Shown: positions 26,527 to 37,455 of the stretch, one piece after another
Layout of the letters: the number at the start of each line of letters is the position of its first letter
How positions within the stretch are numbered: position 1 is the stretch's first letter
Origin: Uranotaenia lowii
Lineage: Eukaryota; Arthropoda; Insecta; Diptera; Culicidae
Direction of reading: 5' to 3'
DNA: 64,000 nucleotides
Assembly: GCF_029784155.1 (NCBI RefSeq)
Contig: NC_073692.1
Location: forward strand, 422,530,305 to 422,594,304
Made by a program: the position numbers and the translations under genes
The notes under the pieces: model-generated
What the model was told of the DNA's origin: nothing
The model's database searches: none
Seen by the model: the letters and a program-made list of their open reading frames with translations, nothing else

Positions 26527-27766
26527 TAGAGATGTACCGAATATTCGGTTGGCCGAATATTCGGCGCCGAATACCGCCAAAAAACCGTTAAGCCGAATAT
26601 TCGGCTCACCGAATAGTTGAGCTAAGTATTCGGCCGAATAGGCCGAATAGGCCGAATAGGCCAAATATTTATTATTTAAAATTTATACAAAAACACACTT
26701 CTTAAATTTTTCAACTGATGTTGGATAATTTATTAAATATCCAAAGGTTTTGTTGAAAAAACTTCAAAATCATCAAAAACTTATGGTTTGAGTTAAACAT
26801 TTTAGAGAAATCCGTGTATTTTTCACTGTAGATAGCTTTATACTTTGGTTATCGTTTATTCCATATTTTCTTGATATATCCAAGCTTGCCCATAAACCAA
26901 ATAAAGCATTCGAGAAAAGTTGAATCTGACCGGAATGATCACATATTTTTTTAAACTTTCCGGATTTTAGACGGTTTTTTCAGATTTGTTTCCTAAATAA
27001 AATTTAAAAAATCAAATTGCTCTTTGAAATTTTTGTAAATTTTCTGTTACAAAACGATTTTTAGAGCAAATTGATTCGTAGGATACGATTTGAACACTAC
27101 TGTTGTAATTCGATAAGAACTTTAAATTTAAAGTAATTGTATTTCTTTTTCCTCTTGAATGTTTAAGAATAATGCCTAGTTTCTATTCTAATGTTCCCTT
27201 TTTTTACAAGTTGTTCAAAAAAATCGTTCAGACTAGGCCGTGTGGATACGTGTCGTAGAAAGTATTGTATGCTTAAGGTTAAAGATCATCGTTCTTTTTG
27301 GCAACTGTTTTGATGACATCAACCAAAAATTAGACATTTATCCAATTCGACTTAAAAAAAAGCAATTTCAAATAGCTCAACACCGATTTTGACATGTTTT
27401 GTCCCAAATTTCACTGGAATTCAATCTCTTTTGTGATAAACGTCCTAGAAGCGACAAGTCATCTGATGTCCTTTTAGCTAATGGTGACATTTTGAAAATC
27501 AAAAGACCTCTACTTCAAAAAAGATCTGATACATCTGGTTGGAAATAATCGACTTTAAAACATGAAGGGCATTAAGAGGGCAGAAATAGAAGATTTTTAT
27601 TAGAAATAGCAGTAGAAATAGAAGTATTTCTATTGAAAACTCAACAGATTATTCGACCGAATATTCGGCCGAATATTCGGCCGAATATTCGTTTGGCCGA
27701 ATAGTTGAAAAGGTCAATATTCGGTATTCGGCCGTTCGCCGAATACCACTATTCGGTACATCTCTA
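26527..27766. mobile_element. hAT-like nonautonomous element with CCGAATATTCGG subterminal repeats
   Basis: The ends are TAGAGATGTACCGAAT and its inverted counterpart ATTCGGTACATCTCTA. They are flanked by the perfect 8-bp direct repeat GTATAGAG (26519-26526, 27767-27774), the hallmark of hAT insertion. Both subterminal regions are dense in CCGAATA/TATTCGG copies (about 26535-26660 and 27655-27755), probably transposase-binding sites. The 1-kb interior is AT-rich with no transposase frame. Confidence 0.88.
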
Positions 27767-28123
27767 GTATAGAGTACGGTCATGCCTTCGATTTAAAAAA
27801 TACCACTATTTTAGAAAAAAGTCTCAAAGTACAACACTAGAATTTGTGCAGAAATGTTTCACATCAAAATAAGAGGAGACAATGACGTTGTAAACAAACA
27901 GAAAGACTCAATCAATTTTAAATCAGCCTACAACTCCATTTCACCCAAGATCAGAACACTGACAGAAAAATGTAAACATAACATCAAAAACAAACAACAG
28001 ACAACAAACAGTAGTTAGACGATCACTAGATAAAGTAAGTTATATAATCTAGTAAAATGGAAAATTGTTTTGAAAATAAATTCTATTTAAGGTCCACTGA
28101 AGAGGAGCGAACAGCCAAAAGTA

Positions 28124-29088
28124 CCGTCAACTGGGGCAACATGCAACACTTTTCAACTTCAATGGCTTCTAAAATCTTAATGCTTACAGATAATCATACC
28201 TCTCGTACATCAAAAGTTTTAAGGTTGATGGGACACCAAACTGAGGTAGTCAGAAAAATTATTGGTTTTACCAGTTATTTTTAAATTTACAAAATTATGC
28301 GATTTTCACCCTACTAAGAAAAAGGGGTAAGTTGCAACAAACTCTGTAATTAATGAAAAATCAAATGAAAACGTTTGAAAAATTAAAGTTTTTGATACAT
28401 TTGTGATGTCATAACTTTTAAAGCACCAATTGCAGTAATTTTTGGTTCTGTTCGAAATAAATTTTACATTTTTTCTTTTAAACAATGTTTCTAAGAAAAA
28501 AGTGTTAATCTGCTGCATACATTAAGGGGTAAAAAATACTTTAAAATATTCTATTATCTTAAATCATGTAAATAAATCTTAGAACGGATGAAATTTTAAT
28601 GTTAACAAACGCATAATGTAAAACAATCATATCCCAGCATATGGAAACGCGATTTATGAGATTTAGTTCTGATTTGCATTTTGTTGCATTTTGCCCCAGT
28701 CAGCTAACTGAATTTTAAAAATAATTATTTAAAAAAAATTGGTGATTGTTCGAAAAATATTTATACACCAACAGTGTTGGTATTGGATAATGAAAGCAAT
28801 ATAAAGTTTGTAGGTGATATCATTAAGCCAATACGTCATACGAGGTAAAGTTTTTTACGGCATCGAAAAATGTAAAAAATTGTACATCTATTACTCGATT
28901 TTTTAAATTTTTTATGAGAATAAAAAACTTTAAAAAACTCTTTCGCGATGATAAAAACTATGTCATCATCAATTTTCTATCATTCAATGACAACTTTCTT
29001 ACAGCATATTGTAATAAAAATTGAATGAGTGTTGTGGTATACAAATGTTGCATCTAACCCTGCTTTTGCATGATGCCCCGTTTGACGG
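28124..29088. mobile_element. TA-flanked element of 965 bp with CCGTCAA..GGGGCA ends
   Basis: Left end CCGTCAACTGGGGCAACATG and inverted right end CCGTCAAACGGGGCATCATG, with TA on both sides (28122-28123, 29089-29090). Removing it restores the right stem of the surrounding foldback (AAAAGTA joined to GCTCGAAACG), which confirms the boundaries. Related GGGGTAA/TTGCA motifs recur inside (about 28322-28340, 28505-28530, 28672-28700). It shares an internal stretch with 30475-31424. No transposase. Confidence 0.85.
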
Positions 29089-30078
29089 TAGCTCGAAACG
29101 TTTGGACCAATTGGCAAGTAATTTTTCTTTCATTCCTCGCCGAAAAAATTCGATGAAAACAACAAACAAACTCTTGTATTTTAAAAACTATTCATTTGAT
29201 CGAAAAACTTTCTATGGAGTAAATGAAGGTGTTAATATGACATTTAATAAAAAAAATATAAAAAAAAATTATATGTCAATGATCTCAAGAAATATTCTTA
29301 CTTTTTCATAAAATCTCTTTTTTATCTTTGCACACTTGTGTCACTCATGTATTGATCTATTATTTTTACCACAGAAGTTAAAACTTTGCAAAATCATGAT
29401 ATTTTATACAAACTCACCTGGAAAAAGCAATTGGAATCTGGTTGGAACCATTTCATGAGTAGGCATCTCGAGAAATTTGATCTCTTAAATCCGGTTTTAA
29501 CATAAATTTTATTCGTCCATCAGGACACATCTGTCGCATTGCCTAAAAAACCGGTTGCACATATTGCAATCTAAGGATCTGTTCACTATTAGTTATTTAC
29601 TTGGTGTCTACTAGTCAGACAACACTTTTTGACTGACGGAAATGGATTAATTGCATTATTTAAGGGGTCTGCATTCAGTTCTCCTCAATAACCATAGACT
29701 TTTTACCATATTTAAGATCAAAAGTTCCATTCCGACGCTTGATTTTAACTTCGTGTGGATTCTAGAGTGGCTCCTTATACTTCTTAACCATTCGGTCCAA
29801 AAAAGATTCAGAAAAAAATCGACAGTTTATGAGTTTTCAAGTCGACAATGAAGAATTTTCGAGGCGCAAAAGGCGCAAATTTGTGCAATATTATTATTAC
29901 CATGTCTTTTTGCATCGTAAATATCTCAAACACACATTAATTTAAAGATCTGGGAAAAATAGGCAAGATAGTCCTTTTCATAATCAACACAACGCTGCTA
30001 AAGTTTTGCATATCCGAGCCCTAATAACGTAGTTATCACCGAAATAAAGTGCCCGGATACTAAATGATCATAGCCTTA

Positions 30079-30472
30079 GATACTACAATACTCAACAATC
30101 AATAGAAATATAAGATTATCTTTGCTCTCAGTGTGGAAAAACTTTAATGTTTGATAATTCATTAGCTCTTTGGAAATTAAATATAATATGAAGGACTATA
30201 AAACGTTTACCAAATTTACCGATTCAAGTATCACGTAAAAGTTAGACAATTCATTAAAAAATGGGCTACAGCAATCAATTAAGTCATGTTTGATCCTGTC
30301 ATAATTCTTGTGTATTTTTGGGCTCAAAAAGACCCACAACTGGTCGCAAAACCCGAGAATAAATATGATTATCTAATCCGGTCTCAAACCAAGTAGCAGA
30401 AAAATAAAATCAATCCATTTTCAAGACCTTTTCAATAAATTTTTGGTAACTTTCACCAAATATTTTCTCAAG
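30079..30472. other. AT-rich spacer
   Basis: AT-rich sequence between the Tc1-like composite and the next TA-flanked element. Nothing recognised. Confidence 0.5.
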
Positions 30473-30474
30473 TA

Positions 30475-31424
30475 CTGTAAACTGGGGGAACTTTGATCAT
30501 TTTTTTCATTCATTTTTGAATATTTTGGTAGGGGTTGCTTTTTCGTAATATCTAAAATTTTTAAAACCCTTACTGAGGTGAGGAGTATCAAACATGATCA
30601 TTGATTGTAGTAAACTCAAAAGACATTGGTGGTAATAATTGAATGTTTGTTACAAAACCACATTTCGTGTTTCGGGGTTACTTTGATCACTGTGGTTTTA
30701 AGTACCGCAACATCTTCAAAAATTTTGTTATGGTGCCAATAAGCACACAAAGCATAAACATTAATAACAATAGGACTGTTAGGACTATACCCAGTTTTTC
30801 AACGTTTATTTTTTTCAAAAACATTTATAGTCAAAAAATGGACCGTGTTGCTGCATACATCTAGGGGTAAAAATTATAAACATTTCTCAATGTGTTTTGG
30901 CCTAAAAAACAAATAAAATTTTACCTTCATGCAATTCCCTAGATCCTCGCACTGTTCCCATGTATTTTTTTTCTTCAAATTGAACCATTTGATAGGGTAT
31001 TAGCCATTTTTACTATACGGGGTTTCTCATGGAAATACACCGTTTTTTTTTTTAATATAAAAACATTATCACCAAATGACCTTAAAAATAACACTTAAAC
31101 TAAATCTAAACAAAGAAAAAAGTTGAACTTCCACATTAAACAACCCATTTGCTTCTAAATGCTTGAATTTGATCAGGAGAGATGTTTGTTTGTGAGCCTT
31201 CGAAAAACAAGATATTTTAAGTTTTTAAAATTACATTATTAGGAATATCAAAAATCTTCTAATAAAAACCAAATTTAGCTTATTTGTAACTAAATTTATA
31301 GGCTTTCAAACGTAGTAAACAGTTTTCAGATATTTTAACTTTTGGCTTAGTTCATGATGATTATCTGCAAAAAGTTCATGTTGATCAAAGTTACCCCGGT
31401 GATCAAAGTACCCCCAGTTTACGG
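30475..31424. mobile_element. TA-flanked element of 950 bp with CYGTAAACTGGGGG ends
   Basis: Left end CTGTAAACTGGGGGAACTTT and inverted right end CCGTAAACTGGGGGTACTTT, flanked by TA at 30473-30474 and 31425-31426. The core ACTTTGATC with adjacent GGGG recurs inside, directly and inverted (about 30590-30604, 30673-30690, 31380-31410). An interior segment containing GCTGCATACAT and AGGGGTAAAAA (30848-30872) also occurs in the element at 28124-29088, so the two are relatives despite different ends. No transposase. Confidence 0.85.
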
Positions 31425-31426
31425 TA

Positions 31427-34400
31427 CCTATCGAATTCCGCTAGTGTCCGTTTGTCAAAAGTAAGCTGAATAAATAAAAAAAAATGAAAGTATGGATTCG
31501 TAAGTTTCCCACTAAAATTTATCGTTTCCATCTAGTGCTGTTTTTACCCTCTACGAAATTAAATGAATCCACACATTTGTTTATTTGAGATATTATTACA
31601 TGTTTTACCCTGATTCAGTATTGAACTTTAACTATAGTCAAGAAGAGACAAATTAACTGAATATTCAAAGCCTGTTCAAATTTTATCCTCGAAGAAATTT
31701 TGAATTTTTACATAATTCTAGTTTCAACCGATTAATCCAATAATGGTTTAATTACAGTTTCAGTATCAGTGTACTTAGAAAAATAAGAGTCAAAAAAACC
31801 GGGAAAACCGGGAATACCGGGGAAAACTTTGGATTTTCATCTTGTCACCGGTTAACCAGGGATTTCGACGCCGCATCGGGAAAATTGTCATGTAAAATAT
31901 TGTTTTTGAAAATTTTCCACGGAATTTCAAGAATAACTTTAAATTAAATTTGAATTGAAGAGAAGTTTAACAGTCTCGAATCTCGATATATTTTTGCCAC
32001 TTAAACGCTTTTTTCGTTCATTAGTAAACATAATAAATTTGTATGGCCTTCTAACCAATTGCGGAGATAATATGAGATGTCATATTTTTACGCTCTCCGC
32101 AAGTGTGCTACACTTACAAGCGTAACGCAAATGAAATAAATTTAATAATGAAACTATAATCGACAAAAGTAAATGTGAAATCATCGACTCGTTGCACGCT
32201 AATCTTCCAAAAGTCCCATGATGGTTCAATTCAAACCATAGCTTCACTCATATTGTCCATTTCTTACTTTCATCTTTATTATTAGTCTATGTTCAGCATG
32301 CCACAGGAAACACAAGATGTTTGTTTATTCAATGAAACCTAGTTTGTATAATTTGGTCCATTGGTTGCTTATAGATGTAAAGCGTTTCGAATTTCGGTGT
32401 TTCTCGACTTAGATTTCTTTGCTGTCCTTAATAAGTTACCTTATTTTATTACCTTTCACGTTATCTAGTTTCCGACTAAAGTTTCAGTTTTAAACGTTAA
32501 ATGAATCAGTTCCTTAAATTTATTTTATGCATAAAGCAAATAGTTTGGCAGCGTTAGACGTTTAGAAGCATAGCTAAACTTTTCTGACTAAAGGAATCTC
32601 TTTTTCACTAGAAAAAGATATTGTTCTTCAATTTGAGTTCACTTCGATCCACCATCGAGAGAAGTCGTGTTTTTTCCAGTGAGCTATTAGCATTGAGTCA
32701 AACAATTGCTTTGAATGGTGCGTTGAAATGAATATTAATGAAACGCACTTGTAATGTTCTTGAAAAACTTCCAGTGCTTATAGATATTAATGGTATTTTG
32801 TTTCACAATCTCAAATCTTAGTCTTACAGATCACTGACCTGGCTAATGAGAGTTGTGATTTTCCATTCATTCGAGCGCTTGGTAGATCGGCAACAGATAC
32901 ATTTGAATCTGAGTTCTGAAATTTGCATACCGAAATCAGTTCCATAAGCATAAATCCCGGAGCATCGTTCAATCTGATCAATTTGGCTGGGATGGCTTAA
33001 ATTGAACAATTTTACAAAAATGTTATCGGGACACACCGATGCAAACATGCTGCCGCCGCCGGTCTGACAAATTTTCCTTTATGCAAATTCTACGGTCACG
33101 TTCCAAAATTGGCGTGGCCCACAAACAACAAACCATCAATTCAATCCGTGTATTATTTCTGTAGAATCCCTGACGAACATCGAGCACAAATAGTATGAAA
33201 AAAAAAAACACATTCACAAAAATGAACCAGCTATCCTTCGACCCATCACGCTCGCTGGCAAACTGCAGTTGTGTACGTTTTTTCAGCTTCGATTTGTTAT
33301 TTTATTTTTCCGCGCTTTTTTTACTCTGGAATTTGCTGTTTGATGTACTCCATTCCCGATAAAAAGCTCTGCAATCCAAATCAAGTAATGGCTCTGGCTC
33401 GGTTCAACCGAATGCGGAAAAATAGACCATCTCGCTGATGTTTTTTTTTTTTTCTCTCGGTTGTGTGAGACTTCATTCATCCCTCTGGGGGTTGCACCAA
33501 ATTTCCATCGTTCTGGTACTGTTATGTGCAATGCAAAGGCCAAATTTTAAAAAATGTACGTGTGCGAAATTTCATAAAACGTCAACTATGTAGGTTATTG
33601 GATTTGGGTTTACCCTTTTCTTTCGCTTCATCTGGGCATGCAGTGAGTTGGGTTTTTGCTGCTTTATTTCTCTTCTCAACTTTGGTAAAATATTTGGAAG
33701 CTTCAAGTACCGAAAATGCCAAAAGTGAACATTTTTGGATGTATAAAGTGAATTGAATTCCCACCACCCCGAGTGAATGGCCAAAGCAAAGCGGGTGCTC
33801 AGCGATGAATCCCTCTTTTTTGGGTGGCCCCTGGCTCGAGAGCACCAATTTCATGCCAGATCCAAAGGCCATCATCCGGGAGGTTGATTATATTTCTCCA
33901 ACTATGAGGAATTATTCCCTGCATCGCACATAGAGGATAATCTTATTAAAACTGAAAATAAAACTGTTTATAAAAAAAAGCGGATCTATTGAATAACAAC
34001 TTTATCACCAACAAGAACTTTAAGGTACATTAAAAATGTATTCATAATTCGTTGAATAAGGAGCATTTTTCATCGTATTTTTGAAAAATGTAAGCGGCTG
34101 TAAGTATTACAGACATAAAAAGTTGATTCGAGTAAAATGACTCATCGGAGTTTATCGTAAAAAACATGGAACGCTAATAGATGTCAGGTAAAAATGAGTA
34201 AATTGGGCGAGTCAGGTTACGTGACTCATAAAATAAGACCCAATATCAATAGATTAAATGTTCCTTTGCTTGTAATGCATTAATTTTTTTAAGTTATAGG
34301 AATATGTAGGTTCTTAGAATCATTATTACGATCCAAACATCAAAATTTCTCTTTACATTTATCCTACAACAAGTTCTTCACCACAACAAGTACCTATCCA

Positions 34401-34600
34401 CCCTTATAAAACCCTAGCTGCAGACAACCCTTGTCCAAAATCCTCACTAGTTATTAATTATCCTCCAAATGTTACTCACATTTCACCCCTTCTAGAGCTG
34501 CTGGATGAGCTCAACTTCAGCCAGCCACCATTGGCGATGATGAATTACTCCAAAGTATCTACATTTGTTCGAAACCAAGGGGTGTGCTGATGTGTGCGGT
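31427..34600. other. Single-copy spacer, GC-richer at 32.8-33.9 kb
   Basis: 31797-31830 holds a short run of ACCGGGAAAA-like units. 32824-33875 has several short frames on both strands with no domain I recognise. 33900-34400 is AT-rich. No gene called. Confidence 0.45.
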
Positions 34601-34634
34601 CTCTGACAAATCTACTCTCTCTACCTCTAAATAG

Positions 34635-34669
34635 TCAGTCACTTCTTCAGCCAAAAGCCGATGAGACGA
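34635..34669 (+). promoter_or_regulatory. Candidate TATA-less core promoter: initiator plus DPE
   Basis: TCAGTC at 34635-34640 fits the arthropod initiator TCAKTY, with A at 34637 as +1. AGACG at 34664-34668 fits the downstream promoter element RGWYV at exactly +28 to +32. No TATA box lies at the expected upstream position. A CT-rich tract (TCTACTCTCTCTACCTC) lies just upstream. The spacing match is what makes this more than a chance initiator. It would drive the short ORF starting at 34693. Confidence 0.35.
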
Positions 34670-34692
34670 CGGACGATCCCGGGGAAGCCACA

Positions 34693-34748
34693 ATGATAAT
34701 TAAATCCTTTCTGGGGGTCGTCGCTTTCTTGGTCTGCCAGCTAACATA
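34693..34748 (+). CDS. Candidate first coding exon encoding a secretory signal peptide
   Basis: ATG at 34693, in the favourable context CCACAATG, opens MIIKSFLGVVAFLVCQLT: a positive n-region (Lys4) and a hydrophobic core, the form of a signal peptide. The frame meets TAG right after residue 18, but GTAACTAAG begins at 34749 and could be a splice donor, leaving a phase-2 exon end. A candidate initiator and DPE lie 56 bp upstream. The rest of the gene would lie beyond a large intron and I cannot identify it. Exons starting secreted insect proteins, for example cuticle proteins, are often this short. The donor is weak, and a chance ORF remains possible. Confidence 0.3.
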
Positions 34749-34749
34749 G

Positions 34750-35180
34750 TAACTAAGTATGAACGAACCTCTACTTGATGAGGCGGATGTGGCCTCCGAA
34801 GATTTTCGAGCAAGCTAGCGAGGCAACATCTTGCGTTGCTGATGAGATTAGAAATGAGAAGAGGGGCCCAAACCAAAGACTCTTAGACCGAGACTAGAGT
34901 GGTAGATTTCCTCTTCCTTCGCCGGTTAAACTGGGCTGCCGGTCTACTGACTTCCAGTCGGTACGTAGATCAACCAGAAAAGAATGGTTGGTGATGCTGG
35001 CTTAGATGGTGGTGGTAACAACGGCTTAGAAAATTTAATCCATCTTACACTTGCGAGAAAACCTTTGAAACCAAGCGAAAGGCGCCAGAGCTATTCTGCA
35101 GCCATCTGAAATGCAGTTACCAGAATACGTCAAGGTTATTTTTTACTAACACGGGTGTATGAAATTGTGGATAAAATTAT
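34750..35180. other. GC-richer unique sequence, possible intron start
   Basis: No repeats or frames of note. If the exon at 34693 is real, this is the beginning of its first intron, which would run through the heptamer satellites. Confidence 0.3.
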
Positions 35181-35184
35181 TTAG

Positions 35185-35556
35185 ATCTTGAACCTGAGAC
35201 GTGAAACATGAGACCTGCGACATAAGAACTAAGTTTTGAGATTTGGAACCTGAGCGAGGCCTTTCATATGAGACATGTAAACATTTAAAATGAGAAGTGA
35301 AACGTGAGATCAAAGAAGAAGACACGAAACGTGAGAAATGAGATGTAATTTGAAATGGTACGTACTTTTTCGAACTACATCCCATTTCTCACGTATCGTG
35401 TAATTCTCTGGTCTCACATCTCACTTCTCATGTTCCATGTCTCGGGAGACATGAGCCGTGAGAAGTGAAACATGAGAAGTGAGACGTCAAAAATATGACG
35501 AAAGAAGTGATTAAAAAGACGTGAAAAGAGAGACGAAAAATGTGAGACGGAAGACG
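35185..35556. repeat. Degenerate heptamer repeat (TGAGACN-like) with a strand switch
   Basis: The sequence reads as successive 7-bp units such as TGAGACG, TGAAACA, TGAGACC, TGCGACA and TAAGAAC. At about 35388-35448 the strand bias flips to CT-rich, and ATGTCTCGGGAGACAT near 35440-35456 forms the turn back to purine-rich units. Frames at 35146-35385 and 35414-35825 are repeat translation. Confidence 0.7.
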
Positions 35557-35755
35557 AAAGACGAGAGACGAGAGACGAGAGACGAGTGACGAGAGACAAG
35601 AGACGAGAGACTAGAGACGAGAGACGAGAGACGAAAGGCGAGAGACGAGAGACGAGAGACGAGAGGCGAGAGACGAGAGACGAGAGACGAGCGACAAGAG
35701 ACATGAGACGAGAGACGAGAGACGAGAGACGAGAGACGAGTGACGTGAGAGAAGA
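35557..35755. repeat. (GAGACGA)n heptamer array
   Basis: About 28 units of GAGACGA with single-base variants (GTGACGA, GAGACAA, GAGACTA, AAGGCGA, GCGACAA). The frame 35586-35771 is Arg-Glu-Thr repeat translation. Confidence 0.9.
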
Positions 35756-35927
35756 GAGACCTAAGCAATGAGAAGCGATATGTTAGACATAATAACTGAA
35801 ACGTGAATTGCGAGAAATGAAACATGAAATACGGGAAGTGAAAGATGTGAAGTGAGAAGCATGAAGAAGTTCTTCTTACTTACGAAGTAATTAGTAAGAA
35901 GTAATAAGGAATAAAAAAGAAGTAAAA
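35756..35927. repeat. Degenerate purine-rich heptamer transition zone
   Basis: Purine-rich sequence with irregular GTGAAAN/GAGAAGN units between the GAGACGA and AAGAAGT arrays. A small inverted motif GAAGAAGTTCTTCTTACTTA lies near 35862-35882. Confidence 0.55.
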
Positions 35928-37374
35928 AGGAATAAGTAAGAAGTAAGAAGTAAGAAGTAAGAAGTAAGAAGTAAGAAGTAAGAAGTAAGAAGTAAGAAGT
36001 AAGAAGTAAGAAGTAAGAAGTAAGAAGTAAGAAGTAAGAAGTAAGAAGTAAGAAGTAAGAAGTAAGAAGTAAGAAGTAAGAAGTAAGAAGTAAGAAGTAA
36101 GAAGTAAGAAGTAAGAAGTAAGAAGTAAGAAGTAAGAAGTAAGAAGTAAGAAGTAAGAAGTAAGAAGTAAGAAGTAAGAAGTGAGAAGTAAGAAGTAAGA
36201 AGTAAGAAGTAAGAAGTAAGAAGTAAGAAGTAAGAAGTAAGAAGTAAGAAGTAAGAAGTAAGAAGTAAGAAGTAAGAAGTAAGAAGTAAGAAGTAAGAAG
36301 TAAGAAGTAAGAAGTAAGAAGTAAGAAGTAAGAAGTAAGAAGTAAGAAGTAAGAAGTAAGAAGTAAGAAGTAAGAAGTAAGAAGTAAGAAGTAAGAAGTA
36401 AGAAGTAAGAAGTAAGAAGTAAGAAGTAAGAAGTAAGAAGTAAGAAGTAAGAAGTAAGAAGTAAGAAGTAAGAAGTAAGAAGTAAGAAGTAAGAAGTAAG
36501 AAGTAAGAAGTAAGAAGTAAGAAGTAAGAAGTAAGAAGTAAGAAGTAAGAAGTAAGAAGTAAGAAGTAAGAAGTAAGAAGTAAGAAGTAAGAAGTAAGAA
36601 GTAAGAAGTAAGAAGTAAGAAGTAAGAAGTAAGAAGTAAGAAGTAAGAAGTAAGAAGTAAGAAGTAAGAAGTAAGAAGTAAGAAGTAAGAAGTAAGAAGT
36701 AAGAAGTAAGAAGTAAGAAGTAAGAAGTAAGAAGTAAGAAGTAAGAAGTAAGAAGTAAGAAGTAAGAAGTAAGAAGTAAGAAGTAAGAAGTAAGAAGTAA
36801 GAAGTAAGAAGTAAGAAGTAAGAAGTAAGAAGTAAGAAGTAAGAAGTAAGAAGTAAGAAGTAAGAAGTAAGAAGTAAGAAGTAAGAAGTAAGAAGTAAGA
36901 AGTAAGAAGTAAGAAGTAAGAAGTAAGAAGTAAGAAGTAAGAAGTAAGAAGTAAGAAGTAAGAAGTAAGAAGTAAGAAGTAAGAAGTAAGAAGTAAGAAG
37001 TAAGAAGTAAGAAGTAAGAAGTAAGAAGTAAGAAGTAAGAAGTAAGAAGTAAGAAGTAAGAAGTAAGAAGTAAGAAGTAAGAAGTAAGAAGTAAGAAGTA
37101 AGAAGTAAGAAGTAAGAAGTAAGAAGTAAGAAGTAAGAAGTAAGAAGTAAGAAGTAAGAAGTAAGAAGTAAGAAGTAAGAAGTAAGAAGTAAGAAGTAAG
37201 AAGTAAGAAGTAAGAAGTAAGAAGTAAGAAGTAAGAAGTAAGAAGTAAGAAGTAAGAAGTAAGAAGTAAGAAGTAAGAAGTAAGAAGTAAGAAGTAAGAA
37301 GTAAGAAGTAAGAAGTAAGAAGTAAGAAGTAAGAAGTAAGAAGTAAGAAGTAAGAAGTAAGAAGTAAGAAGTTA
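35928..37374. repeat. (AAGAAGT)n heptamer satellite, about 206 units
   Basis: Almost invariant for 1.4 kb. The only interruption I noticed is one GTGAG unit at 36181. The tract is entirely purine plus one T per unit, so strand asymmetry is strong. It decays at 37375-37455 into GTTAGAA, GTAAGGA and GTAAACA variants. Confidence 0.97.
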
Positions 37375-37455
37375 GAAGTAAGGAGTTAGAAGTAAGGAGT
37401 GAGAAGTAAAAAGTAAGAAGTAAACAGTAAGAAGTAAGTAGTAAGAAGTAAGAAG

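Larger units (their letters stand above)
26246..30076. mobile_element. Tc1-like composite element, 3.8 kb, with internal foldback
   Basis: The ends are inverted repeats: AGGCTATGATCAATTAGTAT on the left and AGGCTATGATCATTTAGTAT on the right when reversed, followed by CCGGGCA in both. TA flanks each end (26244-26245, 30077-30078), as for Tc1/mariner insertions. Internally 26392-26462 is the reverse complement of 28068-28121 plus 29091 onward, forming a foldback around the hAT-like insertion; the right stem is split by a TA-flanked element. No transposase frame remains. Confidence 0.7.

Noticed and set aside
28306..28518. Short minus-strand frames in the TA-flanked elements as transposase remnants
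   Set aside because: They are under 80 codons, show no DDE or helix-turn-helix motif, and overlap other frames.
35928..37374. Telomeric repeat or CRISPR-like array from the AAGAAGT run
   Set aside because: AAGAAGT does not match known telomere units, dipterans lack simple telomerase repeats, and there are no spacers. It is an interstitial satellite.
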